Source: Bacilli bacterium
Lineage (GTDB): Bacteria > Bacillota_I > Bacilli_A > RF39 > UBA660
Length of the DNA: 64,000 nucleotides
Reading direction: 5' to 3'
Assembly: GCA_900752905.1 (NCBI GenBank)
Contig: CAADWX010000011.1
Location: 124,001-188,000 of the forward strand
In this document: positions 26,654-35,323 of the stretch, in pieces
Layout of the letters: each line of letters opens with the position of its first letter
How positions within the stretch are numbered: position 1 is the stretch's first letter
The notes under the pieces: model-generated
What the model saw: the letters and a program-made list of their open reading frames with translations, nothing else
Told to the model about the DNA's origin: nothing
Database searches by the model: none
Translations under genes and position numbers: made by a program

Positions 26654-27865
26654 ATGAAACAAGATATAAGTAAAATAAATAGAAGTATAAAAATTTATCC
26701 TATTTTCGCATCATTTACAGGAGATTTAATATTTTTTGTACCAATTGATACACTTTTTTTAACATTGGTAAAAGGATTGAGTGCAAGTCAAATAACAGCA
26801 ATGACAATGGTTTCATTAATAGTATGTATAATTCTTCAAAAGGTAATATTATCTATTGTGAAAAAAATGGGTAATGTAAATTCATTAAGATTGGGTTCGA
26901 CTATGTTATTAATTGCATCATTAATATTAACCTTTGGAAAATCGTTTATTGCTATGTTATTGTATAAAACTATACATGAATTAGCGGTTATGTTTTTAAA
27001 TATGGATGAAATTGTCCTAAAGAATAATTTAAAAGCATTAGACAGAAAAGATGATTATTTTAAAATCAGAAATAAATCTAAAATCATTTATGCAATTATA
27101 ACTTTATTTACTGCATTAGTTGCTGGTCAAATGTTTAATATAAATAATTATTTACCAATGTATTTATCAATAATAATATATATAGTTGTATTAGGAACTT
27201 CATTTTTATATTATGAAGCAAAAGGTAATGATGAACTAGAGATTAATAAAGGCAAGAAAAAATTAAAAATGACATCATTAATATTTTATATATTATTATC
27301 AAATGCAATATTTTATTCAATAATAAAAATGGGACAAAATAATAGCAAATTGTTTATGCAATATGATTTTCAAAAATTTTTATCAATTGAAATGGTAACA
27401 TACTACATTACAACAATAGTATTTTTATCAAGAATAGTGAGATTAGTTGGTAATGTAATATTTGGAAAATTATACATAAAAATAAAAGATAAAATGAGCG
27501 TTATTTTAACTATATGTTTGGCATTATCATTTTTATTATTAATTACTGGACATTTTGTAGATTCAAATTTTGTCTGTAAGGTAATAATTATGTCTTTTGG
27601 CTTTTTCTTAATATTAGCAATAAGAGATTCTTTTCAAACATATATAGAAGATGTTGCACTAACTATATCTAATAAAGAAGAACAACAAGAAATTATTATT
27701 AAAATTGAAGTGTATAGAAGATTGGGAACATTAATATTAAGTACTATTTTTACATTAATATTATTAAAATATGAATTAATAGTAATAGAAATAATATTGT
27801 TAATATTAAGTATCATAGAAATATATATTAACAAAAAATTATGCGATAAAATTGCAACTACATAA
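26654..27865 (+). CDS. MFS-like multi-pass transporter
   Basis: 403 residues, about 12 hydrophobic helices, with MFS-like organisation (paired helices, a basic loop after helix 3, a charged central loop near 200). No sequence motif names a substrate. It starts 17 nt after the Fic stop with only a weak ribosome site (GAGGATAATG). Three other large transporters occur in the next 11 kb. Efflux of a small compound is a guess. Confidence 0.6.
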   Translation: MKQDISKINRSIKIYPIFASFTGDLIFFVPIDTLFLTLVKGLSASQITAMTMVSLIVCIILQKVILSIVKKMGNVNSLRLGSTMLLIASLILTFGKSFIAMLLYKTIHELAVMFLNMDEIVLKNNLKALDRKDDYFKIRNKSKIIYAIITLFTALVAGQMFNINNYLPMYLSIIIYIVVLGTSFLYYEAKGNDELEINKGKKKLKMTSLIFYILLSNAIFYSIIKMGQNNSKLFMQYDFQKFLSIEMVTYYITTIVFLSRIVRLVGNVIFGKLYIKIKDKMSVILTICLALSFLLLITGHFVDSNFVCKVIIMSFGFFLILAIRDSFQTYIEDVALTISNKEEQQEIIIKIEVYRRLGTLILSTIFTLILLKYELIVIEIILLILSIIEIYINKKLCDKIATT

Positions 27866-28277
27866 GTGTTTAAATTATTTATAATAACTAAAATATTAAC
27901 CACCCATTCAACCACCAAAATGTGAGATTTTTATTTTAAAGGTGTAAACTTATTTAAACTTTTGTAAATTAAAACCCTTTGAAAATAAAGGGTTTGCTAA
28001 TATAAAATAATTTAGAGTACGTGATATAAGTTTGCCCCCTGAAATCCCGTCTATATGGCGGGATACTTTGTTTATAAGGGATTTTTAACCATTTTGGATT
28101 TATCTAGATACCACACTAGATACCAAATATTAGTTTTTAGATACTAAATTATATTTTAATTAAATTTTATTTAAATACTTAGATTTAAATTATCTATGGT
28201 ATTTTTATTTTGATAAAGAAAATAGATATATTTTTAAAAATATGATAAAATTAAAGTGTAATTCATAATCAAAATAG
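27866..28277. other. Gene-free junction region
   Basis: About 410 nt without a credible gene. It holds the hairpin AAACCCTTT/AAAGGGTTT (about 27971-27994), a C-rich motif CCCCCTGAA similar to the one in the small RNA at 26094, a hairpin ATCCCG/CGGGAT (about 28043-28062), the phased repeats at 28104-28146, and a long A/T stretch. Probably the left end of an integrated element. Confidence 0.5.
28104..28146 (+). repeat. Phased direct repeats, candidate integrase arm sites (left)
   Basis: CTAGATACCA at 28104 and 28115, and TTAGATACTA at 28137, i.e. register positions 0, 11 and 33. A matching pair, TTAGGTACAA with 11-nt spacing, lies at 48888. Such 11-bp-phased direct repeats are typical arm sites of integrases with AP2-type N-terminal domains (Tn916 type). 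Confidence 0.5.
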
Positions 28278-28670
28278 GATATTGATGATCTATGTAAAAT
28301 TGCAGAAACTTTAGATATGTCATTACAAAAACTATTGAAGGCTGCAGGTTATGATGAAATGTCTTTATATTTTCATGCTCATAAAAATAAAGATAAATAT
28401 GCTGATAAGTCTAGTAAAGATTTAAAAGAATTAATTGAACAATATAAAGAATCGAAAACTGATTTATTACAATTTGATTTTACAAAAAGAGAGAAAGCAA
28501 GAGAAGCAGGATTTATCATATTTAAGGTAGCAGAACATTTAAAATTACTTAAAGAAGGTAAAAGTGAATACACCTTAAAACAAGCAGTAGAAGAATTAAA
28601 TAAAGTACAAGAATTACTTAATCCAGTTATGGATAAATATGATTATAGTAAATTACCGAAAAGTGATTAA
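28278..28670 (+). pseudogene. Remnant of an XRE-type regulator plus C-terminal domain
   Basis: After an in-frame TAG (28275) the frame reads DIDDLCKIAETLDMSLQKLLKAAGYDE, the end of a Cro/CI-type helix-turn-helix domain whose first helices are missing. A charged domain of about 95 residues follows (KEKAREAGFIIFKVAEHL), which I do not recognise. The ATG at 28317 has no ribosome site, so the fragment is probably not made efficiently. Confidence 0.6.
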
Positions 28671-28693
28671 TGCAAGAAAGTAGGTATAAAAAT

Positions 28694-29221
28694 ATGAAAG
28701 TGTATATAGTAAGACATGGACAAGTTCCTCATAACACTTTAAAACAATATAATAACCAAAATGAAGATTTAACAGAAGTAGGAATAAAACAAGCAGAGAA
28801 ATTAAAAGAAAAAATTAAAAATATTGATTACGATATTATTATAAGTTCTCCACTTGTAAGAGCCATACATACAGCAGAAATAATTAATATAAATAATAAA
28901 GAAATTATAATAGATAATAGACTTGAAGAGAGAAATCCAGGAAGTTTAAGTGGACAACCTTTAGAAGTCACAAATAGGGAAGAATATTGGAATTATAATA
29001 CTGAAATCCAATACGGAACATCAGAAAACATAAAAGATTTCGTTAAAAGGGTTTATGACTTTTTAGATGAATTAAAAATAAAAGATTATGAAAGTGTATT
29101 AATAGTAGCACATAGTGGAGTATCAAAGGCATTCAGCGGATATTTTGAGGGAATACAAGATGGAAAGTTCTTAAATAGAGGACTTAAAAATTGTGAAATA
29201 AAGGAGTACGAACTAAATTAG
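28694..29221 (+). CDS. Histidine phosphatase family protein
   Basis: About 175 residues. The catalytic RHG appears in VYIVRHGQV, followed by LTEVGIKQAEKL, ISSPLVRAIHTAE (second catalytic Arg), LEERNPGSLSG and the late His in IVAHSGVSKAF. This is the phosphoglycerate-mutase-like fold, usually a small-molecule phosphatase. The start at 28694 follows AAGTAGG. Its last codons (NCEIKEYEL) recur twice downstream as stray sequence. First gene of the hydrolase/transporter cluster. Confidence 0.85.
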   Translation: MKVYIVRHGQVPHNTLKQYNNQNEDLTEVGIKQAEKLKEKIKNIDYDIIISSPLVRAIHTAEIININNKEIIIDNRLEERNPGSLSGQPLEVTNREEYWNYNTEIQYGTSENIKDFVKRVYDFLDELKIKDYESVLIVAHSGVSKAFSGYFEGIQDGKFLNRGLKNCEIKEYELN

Positions 29222-29233
29222 GAGGGTAGTATT

Positions 29234-30046
29234 ATGCAAAGGTTTAATTATCATATTCATACATATAGATGTGGTCATGCAGATAACAATATGTCTGATG
29301 AAGATTTTGTAAAACTTTTTGTAAAAAAAGGATTTAACAAGATAGCATTTACGGATCATTGTCCAGAAAAAGAAATAATAGATAATAGAAAAAATATGAG
29401 AATGAAATACAGCGAAAAAGATGAATATTTAAGTAGTGTAAAAGAATTAAAAGAAAAATATAAAGATATAATTGATATTGAAACAGGATTTGAAATAGAA
29501 TATCTTCCTGGGCAAGAAGAAAACTTGTTAGAATTAAAAAATGAAACTGATAAAATAATTTTGGGGCAACATTTTATATATGATGAAAATAACGAGATAA
29601 AATTTTTAAGAAGAAAAAAATATACAGATGAAGATGCTTTAAAGTATGCAGAATATATAAAAATAGCAATTGAAAAAAATATACCAGATATAATAGCACA
29701 TCCTGATGTATATATGTTAAGTAGAGATACTTATACAGAAGTAGATGAAAAGGTTGCACATATAATTTGTTCAGCAGCAGAAAAATATGGAATACCAATA
29801 GAAATTAATTTATCTCATCCTAATGAATGTATAATAGGAAAAAGAGATAATATTGTTTATCCTTGCAAAGAATTTTGGAAAGTAGCCTCAGAATATAGAA
29901 ATTTAAAGGTATTATATGGAGTAGATGCTCATTGGGATTATCAAATTTTGAATTATGAAACAGCAATTGAAGTTGCTAATAAACATATAGGAATGGATAT
30001 TATAAATCAATTAAATTTTTGTAATGAAGAATTAGAGGTAGAATAG
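29234..30046 (+). CDS. PHP-domain phosphoesterase (histidinol-phosphatase-like)
   Basis: 270 residues. Metal ligands: YHIHTYRCGHA, IAFTDHCPEK, the glutamate in IETGFEIEY, GQHFIY, DIIAHPDVY and YGVDAHWDYQI. This full set matches the PHP fold of histidinol-phosphate phosphatases. No other histidine genes are near, so a different phosphorylated substrate is likely. AGGAGGG site; 12 nt after the phosphatase, same operon. Confidence 0.85.
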   Translation: MQRFNYHIHTYRCGHADNNMSDEDFVKLFVKKGFNKIAFTDHCPEKEIIDNRKNMRMKYSEKDEYLSSVKELKEKYKDIIDIETGFEIEYLPGQEENLLELKNETDKIILGQHFIYDENNEIKFLRRKKYTDEDALKYAEYIKIAIEKNIPDIIAHPDVYMLSRDTYTEVDEKVAHIICSAAEKYGIPIEINLSHPNECIIGKRDNIVYPCKEFWKVASEYRNLKVLYGVDAHWDYQILNYETAIEVANKHIGMDIINQLNFCNEELEVE

Positions 30047-30053
30047 GAGAAAA

Positions 30054-31223
30054 ATGAAACAATATTTCAATAATAAAAATTATAGAATGTTATATTATGA
30101 TAGTTTTTTTAAGACATTTGCTAATGGAATATATTCAGTATTTACACCTGTTATTTTATACAAATCTGGTGTAAGTATAACAATGATTATTTTCATTTAT
30201 ATGATTCAATTTTTAACTATGGGGCTATTTACACCGCTTGCTGGTACGCTATCTAAAAAAATAGGATTGGCTAATACTAAACTATTAAGTTACATTTTAA
30301 AGAGTATAAGTATGTTTTTAGTTTTAAATGTTGAGAAAAACATAATACATTATTTAGGAATTGCAATAATATATGGATTTAGCGGGGCAGCTAATAATCC
30401 ACTTAATACATATATCCCAAGTAAAATTGTAAAAGAAAATTTTAGAGGAAGATTCAATTCATTTACATATATTTTAAGATGTTTTTAAAGCATAATAGGA
30501 TATATATTGGCAGGAATATTTTTAATAAAAGACAATAATTTAGCAATTATAATTTTAGTAACTTTTTCATATTTGATTGCGTATTTAGCATTATTAAATT
30601 TAGATAAATCAAATTTGAGTTATGAAATAAAATCATCTTTTAAAGAAAGTTATAAATATTTATTTAATAAAAATGAAAATAAATCATTGAAGAAAGTAAG
30701 TGGGTTACGCTCTTTTATAATACTGGAAAGATTAATTGCTGTTCCATTATATTTATATATTTCAATAATGGATTTAAAAACTTTTACATCATTATATGTG
30801 ATTTCAACAATTATAGAATTATTGAGTTTATTTATTAGTGGCAATACTTTTGATAAGGACAAACAAAGAACTTTTAATATTATTTCTATAATTAAAGGTT
30901 TAATAACTGCAATATTTATATTTGCAAAAAATACATATATTTTAATGATAAATCAATCACTATATAAATTAGTTGATAATGTATATGATTCTTCATATTC
31001 AGCATTGTCACAAAGTAAAGTTGAAACAGACAAAAAAGATACGATGTTACTTTCAATGATTCACGAAATGTGTTTATGTTTCTATGAGTTTATAGTGTTA
31101 TTTATTTTAATGTTGATAAGTTTAATAAATGTTAATTTTACTTTTAAAGTGATGTTTATAGGCTCAATAATTATTTTATTTATAACTGCAAGATTAGTGA
31201 AAAAATGGAATGTAGAAAATTAA
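30054..31223 (+). pseudogene. MFS transporter interrupted by an in-frame TAA
   Basis: Begins 7 nt after the PHP gene. The first 144 residues hold four to five helices and MFS signatures (PVILYKSGVSITMIIF, GLFTPLAGTLSKKIG), ending at ILRCF. A TAA at 30486-30488 is followed in the same frame by SIIGYILAGIFLI and about 240 further residues of transporter ending at 31223. Joined, it would be 389 residues, a normal MFS length. Either a nonsense mutation or read-through. Confidence 0.8.
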
Positions 31224-31256
31224 ATTAAATGATATTTAATTAGGTATGGACAAAGT

Positions 31257-31286
31257 AATTGTGAAATTAAGGAGTATGAATTATGA
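31257..31286 (+). repeat. Stray copy of a histidine-phosphatase 3' end (copy 2)
   Basis: Encodes N-C-E-I-K-E-Y-E-L-stop, the same as codons near 29189-29214 of the phosphatase gene, preceded by a similar GGAC stretch. Its TGA overlaps the ATG of the HD gene, and its AAGGAG acts as that gene's ribosome site. Confidence 0.75.
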
Positions 31287-31945
31287 AAGAAAAATTTAAA
31301 GATTTAACAATAGAAGAAAAAGAAGAAAAATTTAATGGATTAATAAATTATGCAAATAAAATTAAAAATAAATCATTAAGAAATGTATGCATTAATATAT
31401 TGAATGATTTTAAAGAAGAATTATCATGTCGTGGTGCAGGTCATGACGGAATAGAAAAATTTAAATATAATAGAACACATCAATGTTTTGATGGCGGTTT
31501 ATTAGACCATTTATTAAATGTTACAAAAATATCATATAACATAGCATTAACATACGAGAAAGATGTTGATATTGATTTAATTTTGTTCGGTGCAATCTTG
31601 CACGATTTAGGTAAAATAAAAATATTTGATAAATATGATAAAGACAATGAAATTCATTCTAATTTGAATTATAATTATCTACTTGTCGACCATGTTTATA
31701 TAGGTGAAAAAATTGTGGAAGAATATTTGTCTAAAGAAGATATTTCAGATAAATTAAAATATCAAGCCCTTCATATAATTGCAACTCATATGGATACTTT
31801 AGATAAGCATATGGCTGAGGCTTATATTGTTAGTTATGCTGATGAAATAGATGCGTATATTGAAAATATAATAAGTTACCCACGAAATTCTATAAATCCA
31901 TTATTTAATACCTATTTTTATGAAAGCGATAATAGTGATAAATAA
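31283..31945 (+). CDS. HD-domain hydrolase (YhaM-like)
   Basis: 220 residues. HD signature: GGLLDHLLNVTKIS, GAILHDLGKIKIF (His-Asp), YLLVDHVYIGEKIVEEYL, HIIATHMDT and SYADEIDAY (last Asp). The pattern resembles the HD part of YhaM-type 3'-5' exoribonucleases but lacks the OB domain. The substrate may be a nucleotide. The ribosome site comes from the phosphatase tail repeat. Confidence 0.78.
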   Translation: MKEKFKDLTIEEKEEKFNGLINYANKIKNKSLRNVCINILNDFKEELSCRGAGHDGIEKFKYNRTHQCFDGGLLDHLLNVTKISYNIALTYEKDVDIDLILFGAILHDLGKIKIFDKYDKDNEIHSNLNYNYLLVDHVYIGEKIVEEYLSKEDISDKLKYQALHIIATHMDTLDKHMAEAYIVSYADEIDAYIENIISYPRNSINPLFNTYFYESDNSDK

Positions 31946-31973
31946 TTGTGAAATAAAGATATATGAACTGTAG
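31944..31973 (+). repeat. Stray copy of a histidine-phosphatase 3' end (copy 3)
   Basis: Encodes N-C-E-I-K-I-Y-E-L-stop immediately after the HD gene stop and 8 nt before the GNAT gene. It differs from copy 2 at a few bases. Confidence 0.7.
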
Positions 31974-31981
31974 GTGGTAAT

Positions 31982-32542
31982 ATGAATTTTAATTATGTTG
32001 ATTTTCTATCATCCAGTGATAAAAAATCTATAAAAAAATTGTATTATGAATCATTCGATAAAGAGGAAAGATTTCCATTTTGGTTAATAAAGAAATGTTC
32101 TAAAGAAAAGAATGTAAAGTTTAATGTAATATATAACAAAGATAAAGTAGTTGGTTTTCAATACATTATTGAGTATGATAATATTGCTTATTTAATGTAT
32201 TTTGCCATTGAAAAAAATCAAAGAAATAATGGATATGGCTCAGAAATATTAAAAAAATTAAATAGAAGTTATAAAAATATTTTATTGTGTATTGAAAAAG
32301 CAAATGAACAAGTATCCGATATTAAGTATAAAAGAAAACAATTTTATTTAATAAATGGATTTGTTGGTACTAATAAGTACATTGTTGATAATAATGTTGA
32401 ATATGAATTATTGAGTAATAATAGTAATTTAAATATAACTAAAGAAATATTAGAAAAAAGATATACAATGATGACAAGTTCCAAAATATTAAGATTTATA
32501 ATAAGTAAAATCTTTAATGTTTATAATATTAAATTGAAGTAG
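31982..32542 (+). CDS. GNAT-like acetyltransferase
   Basis: 186 residues. The acetyl-CoA loop is seen as EKNQRNNGYGSEILKKL after YLMYFAIE, and RKQFYLINGFVGTNKY near the end fits the GNAT beta-6/7 region. Substrate unknown. The start follows AGGTGGT. The N-terminal FDKEERFPFWLIKKC segment occurs in small-molecule GNATs. Confidence 0.72.
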   Translation: MNFNYVDFLSSSDKKSIKKLYYESFDKEERFPFWLIKKCSKEKNVKFNVIYNKDKVVGFQYIIEYDNIAYLMYFAIEKNQRNNGYGSEILKKLNRSYKNILLCIEKANEQVSDIKYKRKQFYLINGFVGTNKYIVDNNVEYELLSNNSNLNITKEILEKRYTMMTSSKILRFIISKIFNVYNIKLK

Positions 32543-32550
32543 GTGAATTT

Positions 32551-33183
32551 ATGAATAAAGTATTTTTATATTTATATCCAATTGAAGAGTACACTAAAGT
32601 GTTCGATTTAGGGAATGAATATTATGATGAAATTGGTGTTAGAAGACCTTTAGATGTCTTAAATCAAGCAATTCAAAAAAGATATAGAGATAATGGGTAT
32701 CAAATTGTATATGCAATTTATCCAGATAAAGAGATTTATGGTATATTACCACAGTCAAATGATAAAATAGTATATACTGACATTACATTTGCTAAGGCAA
32801 GTGGATATAACCAAGATGGAAGTGAAAAAACGATTGATGATGTTGTATATCCAAACGAACAATATATTTTAGAACAATTAGGAAATGTAGATGAGTTAGT
32901 AATTGGTGGATATCATTTTCAAGATTGTTGTAAACGAGTTGGAGAAGTAGCATTAGCAAATGGTGTAAACACAATAATAGATTTAGATATGACAGATTTA
33001 TTTTTTAATTTATATAGACAAGAAGAATATTTTAATATAGATTCATATGATCCAGCTAGATTTAAAGAATATATGATGAATAAAATGAGTAGATATGGAG
33101 ATGAATTTTCTGAAAGATTGTTTAATAGAAATTATCAAAGTAAAGCATATGGTTTTGGGAAATTTAATAAAAAACAAAAATAG
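32551..33183 (+). CDS. Unknown protein (210 aa) in the hydrolase cluster
   Basis: I do not recognise the family. It is soluble, without signal or membrane segments. Notable parts: KVFLYLYPIEEYTKVFDLGNE, ELVIGGYHFQDCCKRVGEVA and TIIDLDMTDLFFNLYR. The alternating strands and helices suggest a Rossmann-like fold, and the GGYHFQDCC segment with adjacent His and Cys might be catalytic. It starts 8 nt after the GNAT gene, so probably co-transcribed. Confidence 0.55.
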   Translation: MNKVFLYLYPIEEYTKVFDLGNEYYDEIGVRRPLDVLNQAIQKRYRDNGYQIVYAIYPDKEIYGILPQSNDKIVYTDITFAKASGYNQDGSEKTIDDVVYPNEQYILEQLGNVDELVIGGYHFQDCCKRVGEVALANGVNTIIDLDMTDLFFNLYRQEEYFNIDSYDPARFKEYMMNKMSRYGDEFSERLFNRNYQSKAYGFGKFNKKQK

Positions 33184-33266
33184 AATATTTATAGATAAGT
33201 GTAGCGAATAATTTTTGAAAATTTAAATTATAGTGTATAATAAATACCAATCAGGGTGGTGAGTTT

Positions 33267-33995
33267 ATGAGTGGTTTAAAAATATTATTAAATGATATAA
33301 ATAACATATATCAATTATCATACTGTATAATATATTATAAAAATTTAGAACAAAATGATAAAATAGAAGAGTGTAATAATAAAATCCAAAATATTTATAA
33401 TAAATACAATATTAATAATATAAATGAATTAATATTGATAATTGGAGAATTTGTAAAAAATATTGAAATAATAAAAGATGCAGAATTAGTAAGATTATTG
33501 ATATTTGTGATTTTAGATTCTAAAAAAAGAAAAGTATTAGATTATAATGATGAAATATTAAAAAATATTTATAAGTATATTATAGAAAATGGATTATATG
33601 ATCCAAATTGGAATATTGGAACATCAAGTGAACCATTATTTGCAATGCTACCTAATTCAAGTGATTTATATAGCGTAAATATGCTTGTATTTAATAATGA
33701 ATTAATTGACTGGAATATACTTAACAATGGTACTGATGCTTTTATCTCTTTTGTATATGGTTATTTAAATTCAAGTTCAGATGTTGAACAATCATATTAT
33801 TTAGAAATAATCAATAGTGCTATTAATAGGGTTGATTTTGATAGTACTAAAAGATATAAATCCAGTCAAAAAAAAGTTTGTTATGAAACAATGTCTATTA
33901 ATGAAAGTTTAGAAAAACTTTATAATAACCATCCATCGATTACCTCTATTTTAAATTTGGTAGCACAAAAGGTTAAAACAAAAAATATAATTTGA
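33267..33995 (+). CDS. Unknown all-helical protein (242 aa)
   Basis: No family recognised. The first half is rich in Ile, Asn, Lys and Glu and looks helical, and the middle has NIGTSSEPLFAMLPNSSDLYSVNML. It has its own TATAAT-like box (33235-33240, TATAAT) and AGGGTGGTGAG site. Asn-rich composition resembles the rest of the accessory region. Confidence 0.5.
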   Translation: MSGLKILLNDINNIYQLSYCIIYYKNLEQNDKIEECNNKIQNIYNKYNINNINELILIIGEFVKNIEIIKDAELVRLLIFVILDSKKRKVLDYNDEILKNIYKYIIENGLYDPNWNIGTSSEPLFAMLPNSSDLYSVNMLVFNNELIDWNILNNGTDAFISFVYGYLNSSSDVEQSYYLEIINSAINRVDFDSTKRYKSSQKKVCYETMSINESLEKLYNNHPSITSILNLVAQKVKTKNII

Positions 33996-34065
33996 TACTA
34001 ATACTTATCATTTTAGTGTTAAATTTAGAAAATACATTTACTTTTAAATAAAAAAATATAAAATA

Positions 34066-34251
34066 TTGAAATATCAGATTGATAACCAATTAGAGAAAGA
34101 TTATATATGCAATAAATGTCATAAAATGGGAATTTTTAATATAGAAATTAATTGGTCAGAAAAGGATAAAAATAAGAGTATTATTAACATAAGTAGGTTA
34201 AAAAATAATCAAGGTATAGGAATATACCTTTTTTTCATGTATAATAAATAA
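34066..34251 (+). pseudogene. Possible remnant with a CxxC motif
   Basis: A 61-codon frame from a TTG without ribosome site. It includes YICNKCHKMG (CxxC), and its last 15 codons run through a terminator hairpin, so it is not a normal gene end. Probably the tail of a lost zinc-ribbon gene, or chance. Confidence 0.2.
34211..34236 (+). terminator. Terminator, near copy of the tRNA-Leu terminator
   Basis: AAGGTATA, loop GGAA, TATACCTT, then T tract. The sequence matches the hairpin at 12123-12142 except for one loop base. Confidence 0.8.
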
Positions 34252-34262
34252 AGGTGGTAGTA

Positions 34263-35321
34263 ATGAGAATAGGAATAGATATAGATGATACTATGACTAA
34301 CATAAAAGATAAACTCACAAATGCTGCAATACAGTATGCTAAAAGTTTAAATAAAGATGTACAAAATATAGATTATAATATTGTTGATATATATAACAAT
34401 GGAAATATTTATCAAAAATTATTTAATTTTAATTATGAAGAATTAAAGTATTTTTTAGGAACAATACAAGAAGAAATAACTGATAATGCTTTTCCAAGAG
34501 AAAATTGTGTTGAAGTAATAAATAAGTTACATAATGATGGTAATGAAATATATATAATTACTGCAAGAGATAAAGAATTTCATGAAGATCCATATTTACA
34601 AAGTAAGGAATGGCTTGAAAAAAATTCAATTTACTATGATAAATTAATTGTTAATGCCAGAGATAAAGGACAAGCATGTATAGAAAATAATATTGACTTA
34701 TTAATTGATGATAGTATAAGTAATTGCTTAAATGTTGATAATTTGGGAATTGATACTATAATTATTGGAAATAAAAATGATAGAGGAATAAAAAACATTA
34801 ATAATTGGCAAGAAATATATGAATATATAGAAAATCATAATATAATTAAGATTATTCAATATCAAGAAAAATATAAAGATGAAATATGTTCATTTATTAA
34901 TGAATGTATGCATAACTTTATAGGTAGACCTTATAAAGAAAGATTAGATGTATCTAATATAGAAGAATATTACATAAAAAATAATGGTAATTTTTGGTTA
35001 TCAATAGATGTAAAGAGTGATAAAATAGTTGGAAGTATTGCTATTGAAAATAGAGATAAATATGGAATACTAAAAAGATTTTATGTGGATAAAGAATTTC
35101 AAAAACTAGGAATAGGTAATCGTCTTTATAAAACATTTTATAATTATGTAAAAGAGAAAACTAACATAGAAGAAATAGATCTTGCTTGTGGCAAAATTTT
35201 AAAAGAAGCACATAAATTTTATATTAAAAATAATTTTGAACAAGTTGAAAGTTTACCTATAAGTATGCATTATGCAGACGATGATGATTTTTTTGTAAAA
35301 AAAGTAGATAGAGGAGAATAG
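34263..35321 (+). CDS. HAD 5'-nucleotidase fused to GNAT acetyltransferase
   Basis: About 352 residues. Residues 1-190 are a HAD phosphatase of the deoxyribonucleotidase type: catalytic RIGIDIDDTMT, IYIITARDKEF, then LIDDSISNC. Residues 195-350 are a GNAT domain with LKRFYVDKEFQKLGIGNRLYK and ACGKILKEAHKFYIKNNFEQ. A fusion of a nucleotide-type phosphatase with an acetyltransferase suggests two modifications of one small molecule. Start is ATG 34263 behind AAGGTGG. Confidence 0.82.
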   Translation: MRIGIDIDDTMTNIKDKLTNAAIQYAKSLNKDVQNIDYNIVDIYNNGNIYQKLFNFNYEELKYFLGTIQEEITDNAFPRENCVEVINKLHNDGNEIYIITARDKEFHEDPYLQSKEWLEKNSIYYDKLIVNARDKGQACIENNIDLLIDDSISNCLNVDNLGIDTIIIGNKNDRGIKNINNWQEIYEYIENHNIIKIIQYQEKYKDEICSFINECMHNFIGRPYKERLDVSNIEEYYIKNNGNFWLSIDVKSDKIVGSIAIENRDKYGILKRFYVDKEFQKLGIGNRLYKTFYNYVKEKTNIEEIDLACGKILKEAHKFYIKNNFEQVESLPISMHYADDDDFFVKKVDRGE

Positions 35322-35323
35322 CA

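Noticed and set aside
28030..28065. Exact att core shared with 48.9-49.0 kb
   Set aside because: Only very short A/T-rich identities were found between the two junction regions, so no core site can be claimed.
28104..28146. CRISPR array
   Set aside because: Repeat units are only 10-11 nt and almost adjacent, with no spacers of about 30 nt and no cas genes in the window.
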